A stretch of DNA of 35,000 nucleotides from Symsagittifera roscoffensis (Eukaryota; Xenacoelomorpha; Acoela; Convolutidae). Made by a program: the position numbers and the translations under genes. The DNA lies in assembly GCF_963678635.1 (NCBI RefSeq), contig NW_026970817.1:1-35000 (forward strand), written 5' to 3'. Below, in pieces: positions 29,874-35,000 of the stretch. A model generated the notes under the pieces. That model was not told the origin of the DNA. It made no database searches and saw nothing but the letters and a program-made list of their open reading frames with translations. The stretch's first letter is position 1. Each line of letters starts with the position of its first letter.

Positions 29874-30110
29874 ACAAGACTGCTCGTATCAGGGCGAAGC
29901 CCTGAATGTTCCGACTGCCTTTTGAGGTTTATGGAGCAGCAGTAATAGCATAAAAAAATTAAATGAAATAAAATAAAATGAAATTTTTTTTTCTAAAATT
30001 TGAATTTTTTAAGAAAATCATCCCCCCACACGCCATAAAAAGTACAAAAAGAGAAACTTCGTTCCTTGTAACAAATCAATTATGGCAAATAAGCTTCGTT
30101 CAACCAAATT
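29874..30110 (+). mobile_element. Element M copy 5, 3'-truncated
   Basis: Starts ACAAGACTGCTCGTATCAGG and has the perfect 5' hairpin TCAGGGC-GAA-GCCCTGA at 29889-29905. It runs into GCTTCGTTCAACCAAATTGG and then breaks off into unrelated sequence. This copy keeps the best 5' end of the family. A small frame across the break (30082-30330) is not a credible gene. Confidence 0.75.
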
Positions 30111-32159
30111 GGTTAAACATAATGATGCACAGGGACGCACCAATCATTTTCCCGAGGGGGAAGGGGGGAGTGTATCTGGGATTTCCCGGATCTGCGATTG
30201 TCGAATAAGGGGTCGAATCCCTGAAGGGCCACCCCCACCCTCTAAATCCGCTTCTGATAACACTGACAGGAAGCTTCGCTGGAACGACCGGTTAAAAAAT
30301 CAACCGCAACAATATTGGGACATTAATTAATTGTGATAAAATCATTACACTTCTCAGAGGTAAACCCGCAACAGTTTTTTCAGGTGATCTTAGACGACAT
30401 GTCAATGGTAACTTCAAAACGACGAAAAAATCAAGGAACCGAGTTAGATTAAACGTATATTTTGTAGTGGTGATTGTAATTTGTAAAATCTTAAGCCCCC
30501 CTGTATCTTCATGTAAACAATTGCATGTCATGCTGGCGGTATCACATTAAAGCAGTAAAAAAATCCAAAAGCATTGTATCGCTAATGATTCTGAGAAACT
30601 CTAGGAAGTAGTCAACCCGTAGGGAGTCATCCCATGGGTCGTGGCCCCCTGCGCTGTAACTCAGAAGCATCAACAGGGAAGGATGTTACCCACTTCATGA
30701 CATCATCACATCAGAGCGAATTACTCTGCTCACCTTCAAGGGTTGTTTTCTTGGCTGAAGACTCTTGCAACGAGCCTTCCCATCTTCAATGTGTATTTTA
30801 GGGGGTTTGAAAGTACGGACAGAATTCAATTTAGATTGGGAAGATCAACTTTTGGACTAATTGAGGGTAAAAAGAATTCTCGTTTGTTCGATTTAATAAG
30901 ATTCAACTGAATTTCTTTTAGAGAATGCTGATATTATAAAGTGTTAATATATCAGGAGAATAATCAATGATTAATTTGAATCCCAAATAAAGAATAAAGT
31001 CGCCTAATATGATAACCAAATTATCTGAAATGAAACAAATTAAATGAATAAAACGATGAGATGAACGGAAACATTTAAGTAATGTACTACAGTGATTTAA
31101 CAATGATAAAAAAACGATCAGCATCCGAGCATTTAACCATTTTCGCTCAAAAACGTAAATATTTTTCAGCGGAAAAATTGTAGACACATGCAACACGTCA
31201 AAAGAACTGTTTAACCACGCCTGTGATAGACGACAAAAAAAATCTTTGAAAAAAAAGATCAAACGGGTGTTAAAAAAAATTGACTCAAATCAAGTTATCC
31301 CAGAAAAATAAAATTTAAAAAAAAAGTCAATTATCATAAGACGGTACGTGCACAAAAAAATTTAAACCACAAATGACACATTTAAAGACAACGGGTCTAT
31401 GCCCAAAGACCTTCTATGCCCAAAGAAAAGCGGACTAAAATAAGCAACAATAGAATTTTGAACGATAAACTAGATCATAAAATTTTCCATAAAACCTGAC
31501 CCAAATCAGGTTATCCAGAAAATGGGACAATTTCAGGAAACAAATGGCATTTGAACAAGAAAAAGAGTTAAACGATATATTTGCCATATGATGAAAGAAT
31601 ACGACTAAAATTTTAACAAAAGTAACATTCGACCGGAAGTGTTTTTATGGCCCGCCCAGGAGCACCATGAAAAACACTATGTAACAGTCGCCTGCTTTAG
31701 TCACATATGAGGCTAAGAAAAATAAGCCCGATAACCATTGGTTCAAGGGTCAGGGACACTATCTCTTGCGTTTTTGTACCTCATTCAGTCGTAGCCATTT
31801 CGGTTCAATTGCGACATGAGACAACATAAGCCGTTACAGCTTAAACGCTGCTACAAAAATACACCACCACTCTAGAAAAAAGAACGCCCCCATGGTCTCC
31901 AAATACGTAAAACAGGTGAACGCCATTAAAAACAAGTTCGAAAGGTTAAGTATAACGTTAGTTTTATTGGACAAAGGACCTTTGATCCATTTCAGATGTA
32001 TCAAGCTAAAACTCGCCTTATTTTAACATTATCACAAAAATTACACTCGAGAAACTAAATTAAGTACTCAAATAGTGACACGACTCTAGAATTAAGTAAA
32101 CAATTATCGTGAGGCAACTCTAGAATTAGTTTTAATTAATTAGGTTTAACTCAAGAAGT
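30111..32159. other. Unassigned region with short repeats
   Basis: 30140-30250 is G- then C-rich and holds a B-box-like GGGGTCGAATCCC, perhaps another SINE head. Two related short hairpins occur: TTGA-CTCAAA-TCAAGTTATC at about 31280 and CCTGA-CCCAAA-TCAGGTTATC at about 31496. At 30790-30740 on the minus strand, a 15-codon frame from ATG (MGRLVARVFSQENNP) sits next to AAG|GTGAGC, too short to call. The minus frame 30918-31262 is T-rich and not credible. Confidence 0.3.
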
Positions 32160-32282
32160 TTAGTTCTCTGGATCATTGGGCAGCTTCGGCTGTCCACCTT
32201 CCCAACCAAGTGTCACTCTCATTCGGTCAATTGCAATTCTTTTCTTGAGCTCTCGATCCTCGCTATCCGGAACAAGACAACT
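32160..32282 (-). CDS. C-terminal coding exon of an unidentified gene
   Basis: Not in any long ORF, but strongly coding in appearance: after PDSED it reads RELKKRIAIDRMRVTLGWEG, then GQPKLPNDPEN and stop TAA at 32160. The frame is closed upstream by TAG at 32283, so the exon must start after an acceptor. Candidates are GAGTAG|AGT (exon from 32282) or CCGGATAG|CGAGG (exon from 32262). The peptide is balanced, with helix-forming charged residues and an LGWE/GQP turn, unlike chance frames in this A+T-rich sequence. An adjacent minus frame (32457-32263) reads SFSRQLKIQNESDQNIRD and VNLELAILPGYSVRVEL and could be the preceding exon or a frameshifted continuation. I do not recognise the family. Confidence 0.45.
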   Translation of the reverse strand, partial: SCLVPDSEDRELKKRIAIDRMRVTLGWEGGQPKLPNDPEN

Positions 32283-32971
32283 CTACTCGCACTGAATATC
32301 CTGGTAAAATTGCGAGTTCCAAATTTACTCTACTGCTTTCTATAGACTGCCCCGCAATTATATCTCGTATATTCTGATCTGATTCATTTTGTATTTTCAG
32401 TTGTCGCGAGAAACTTGAGCATGACAGGGACAATTCGATTTTTTGAAAATTTACTTTTTATTCCAAAACAAGGCTAAACTTCCAGTTATGACCAAATCGC
32501 ACAGTACTTACCCACGGAAAATACAGATAGGTTATAAAACAACTGGCTAGCGTCTAAACACAGCTCCTACGTGCTTTTAACCGTTTCTGTCAGAGCCAGC
32601 TCAGTCTGTGGTCTGTTAATATTGGGTCGACAAAGTCGTTATTACTTGAAGGTTTTCGGCCCAACCACTCAAATTAACTTAGTTTCATGCAAAGTAGTGG
32701 GATCATGGCTGGGTCTCAGTATCATCAGACCAGGATGTCACTACTAAAGACAGGGCTAGTGCTTAATTATCATATTACTATTTTTTTTTGCTCAGTAGAT
32801 AAAAACCATCATATCCATCGAAAATGGATCAACCCTTTTTCCTCGACTCCTAGCTTCCTGTTATCTGAAACAAGATTTAGATGTTATTCAAAAAATTCAG
32901 CTCAAGAACTTCCTGGAAGCAGAAATTGTTCAAAAATTAGGCTGCAGTCTTTTCCCAAGATGCTCATAGAT

Positions 32972-33118
32972 TTATGAATCGGGTCGAAGAGCTGGTTTTT
33001 TGGCGACCGGGAAAGAGTAGCGAGTTTTCCCAATAACCCTCCTAATTCTCCGGAATTGCTCCGTAACGTCTGTAGCTGAACAATCGTTACAATTTGGAAT
33101 GCTCTTCCTTGGATATTG
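32972..33118 (-). CDS. Possible short exon, minus strand
   Basis: A 49-codon frame bounded by TGA at 33119 and TAA at 32972 reads TDVTEQFRRIRRVIGKTRYS, then FPVAKKPALRPDS and stop. The composition is Arg/Lys rich and more coding-like than its surroundings. There is no ATG and no certain splice site, though TTGTTCAG|CTACAG lies inside. It might belong with the exon at 32160-32282, but its stop codon argues that they are separate or alternative ends. Unrecognised. Confidence 0.22.
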   Translation of the reverse strand, partial: QYPRKSIPNCNDCSATDVTEQFRRIRRVIGKTRYSFPVAKKPALRPDS

Positions 33119-33429
33119 TCACTTATAAATCTGTCGTTCGCTATATCTGTTTTTCGTCTTCTTTCTGTTAGCGAAGGTCGTCGTTCTGTTTATCGCGCTT
33201 ATTCTGTAGTTGTGAAATTGCAAGGTCGAGACGGTTGTTTATTTTTTAAAAAAATTTTCGTTACTTCAAATTGACTCTTCTTAATTCAATTGAACGATTA
33301 ACGCCACTAATCGTTCAAAACAGCCATTTTTTCTCTAACTGCTCCACGTAAATTTTTCCCTGATTTGAAGAAATTGCTGCAGGCAACTTGAACAATTGGT
33401 ATTAACGTTCTCTTAAGCATTTTGCGTTG

Positions 33430-35000
33430 TTCTTGGTTCACAAAAGTCAATATGGGTAAAAAAAAATAAAATGTGAACGCACAAACGCTCTAAACCGGAA
33501 CAAAAGAAATATGTGTCCAAGAAAACTTAACATCTTTTGAACAAACAGAAGTAAGACCTGATTCTGTACATCAAACCAGCAAAGCAAAATGCGCTTTGAC
33601 CTAAAAACAAACAGATCTCGGAGAAAACATAGTCCTTCAAACAATTAATTAACATTTCATTTCTATACTGCGTTGTTCTATCTTGAAGGAAAAAAATTTC
33701 TCTAAACTAATCAACGACACGATTTTAATACAGCAAGGCCTTGTTAGTCTTAAAACAGGTATTCATCAGTTATAAAAATGAAACCTGCCGGAATATCTTT
33801 TTTTGCGGAGCTACTCTGATAAATAGAGAAAAAATTTGTTTTTTGGTAGTGAATTGAAAACTTTAATTTCTATGAACTTAGTCCAAAACCAAGTATTATA
33901 TTTAGTTTTGTTGGTTTTTCTTTCATTCAAAGAATTCTAACTGAATGAATAAACTAAGTTTCTATCCTTTTTAGTTTTTGATAGAGCAAACTGTACAGAA
34001 AATAAGATAGAAGAAAGATTATTACAAGCTGAATTACAATCTGTAAAAAAATTTTCAGTCTTTTTGATCAAATTTGGGTTAAAGAAAGCAGACAACTTCA
34101 AAAAAAGTAAACGCTTGCTCTTTAGGAATTCTTATGTTGTCGTCAATACGCCAAAACACTATTTAAATATTATACAATGAATTTTAAACGGCAAAACTGC
34201 CTTGAACATGAACAAAAAAATTAGGTGTCCCAGAAAACAAAACATCTTTTCAACAAACAGAAGTAAAGCTAGGCAACGTCAACAAATTTGATACAGCAAG
34301 CATTTTCAGTCTTAAAATAGATTTTCCTCAGATCTTAACAAAAATTCAGCCTTGAAAATCAATGTTTTTTTCAAAGCTACACTGACAATTTCAGAAAAAA
34401 AATCTAACACTTTTATAAGTTTCACAAGTTTAGTTTAAAACCAAGGTAAAGCTATGATTTATTTGGTTTTTCTTTTGTCCAATTAGTTTTAGTTGCAAAA
34501 ATAGATTACGTTTTTATACTATTTTATGCATTGAAAAAGCAAATTGTGGAGAAAAAAAGGTAGCATAAAGATCATATCAAGATGTATTACGATGTTTAAA
34601 AAAGATCTAAATTGAAACAAATACTGCAGGAAACTTCAAGAAGATCAATGCTTACTTGGTCACAGTTTTTATGTTGTCGTCTATACGCAAAATTACAATA
34701 TAAAAAATAAACAAAGAAGTTTAAACGACAGAAGAAAACTTTTCTGTTGAGCAAAAAGAAGTTAAACCTGAATTTGTACATCAAATGAACAAAATACTAT
34801 GCGCTATGACTCAAAATACTATGCACTATAATACTAAAGCTAATAGATCTTAGAGAGAACACAGTTCTTCAAACAATTTAGAGATAATTCTAACCGCTCT
34901 GTTCTATCCTGAAAAAAAATCTCAGTTTTTTTTTGTTTATCGACAACAGCGATATGTGTACAGCAACTTTTCTTTAATGTGTGTTTCAGAACACATTAGT
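33430..35000. repeat. Diverged long tandem repeat (~500-710 bp units)
   Basis: Anchors recur in order: AACATCTTTTGAACAAACAG (33529), AACATCTTTTCAACAAACAG (34241) and a version near 34737; CTTATGTTGTCGTCAATACG (34131) and TTTATGTTGTCGTCTATACG (34667); ATTCTGTACATCAAACCAGC (33562) and ATTTGTACATCAAATGAAC (34773). Spacing varies from about 500 to 710 bp, so the units carry indels. No coding sequence is seen and the array continues past the window end. Confidence 0.55.

Noticed and set aside
30918-31262. 114-codon minus-strand ORF
   Set aside because: Phe/Leu/Ile-rich translation of A-rich plus strand, with no motif, splice signals or homologous feel.

Overview
The window is eukaryotic nuclear DNA, almost certainly animal. 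It is very A+T rich (about two thirds by eye), has spliceosomal GT-AG introns of roughly 60-225 bp, one nuclear-type tRNA gene with internal A and B boxes, tRNA-derived SINEs, and dense layers of short dispersed, tandem and palindromic repeats. No operon structure of bacterial type, rRNA or CRISPR array is present. I cannot name the species.

The centrepiece lies on the minus strand between about 13.54 and 20.47 kb. It is an apparently intact En/Spm (CACTA, TNP2-type) DNA transposon of about 6.9 kb that sits inside an older repeat unit. Reading 5' to 3' on the minus strand it carries three genes: a three-exon BEN-domain protein (20340-18828), a single-exon BEN-domain protein (18615-17791), and a three-exon transposase of 1027 residues (17530-14158). 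The N-terminal exon of the transposase encodes a SUV4-20-like SET histone-methyltransferase domain with its NHSCDPNC and post-SET cysteine motifs. The same protein then continues into the DDE-type catalytic core. Three chromatin-directed proteins with one transposase suggest an element that reads or writes chromatin marks; that role is inference.

Layout: 1-0.93 kb unassigned; 0.93-1.19 a palindromic minisatellite element; 1.2-5.5 a nest of repeats (a 342-bp direct repeat at 2044 and 4211, a ~530-bp element 'M' split by a SINE, a tandem palindromic MITE, and a G-rich/C-rich inverted pair); 5.5-6.9 unassigned; 6.9-7.4 an intact 167-codon RRM-like gene; 7.4-8.6 lysine-rich broken frames; 8.6-13.5 repeat family 'R' with M copies and an isolated first exon (10188-10346); 13.54-20.47 the CACTA transposon; 20.5-21.1 R again; 21.1-22.4 a ~168-bp satellite abutting a tRNA-Lys(UUU) gene; 23.9-27.4 more R units with a 172-bp identical duplication; 27.7-28.1 a trichoplein-like coiled-coil exon (+ strand); 28.3-28.8 a second block of the satellite; 29.6-30.1 a SINE and a truncated M copy; 30.1-32.1 unassigned; 32.2-33.1 short coding-like exons on the minus strand; 33.4-35.0 a diverged long tandem repeat.

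Besides the transposon, the most unusual signal is repeat family R. Its units carry three separate short hairpins whose stems show paired, compensatory base changes between copies, with TATA-box-like motifs downstream. This could be a family of structured RNA genes or a structured non-autonomous element.
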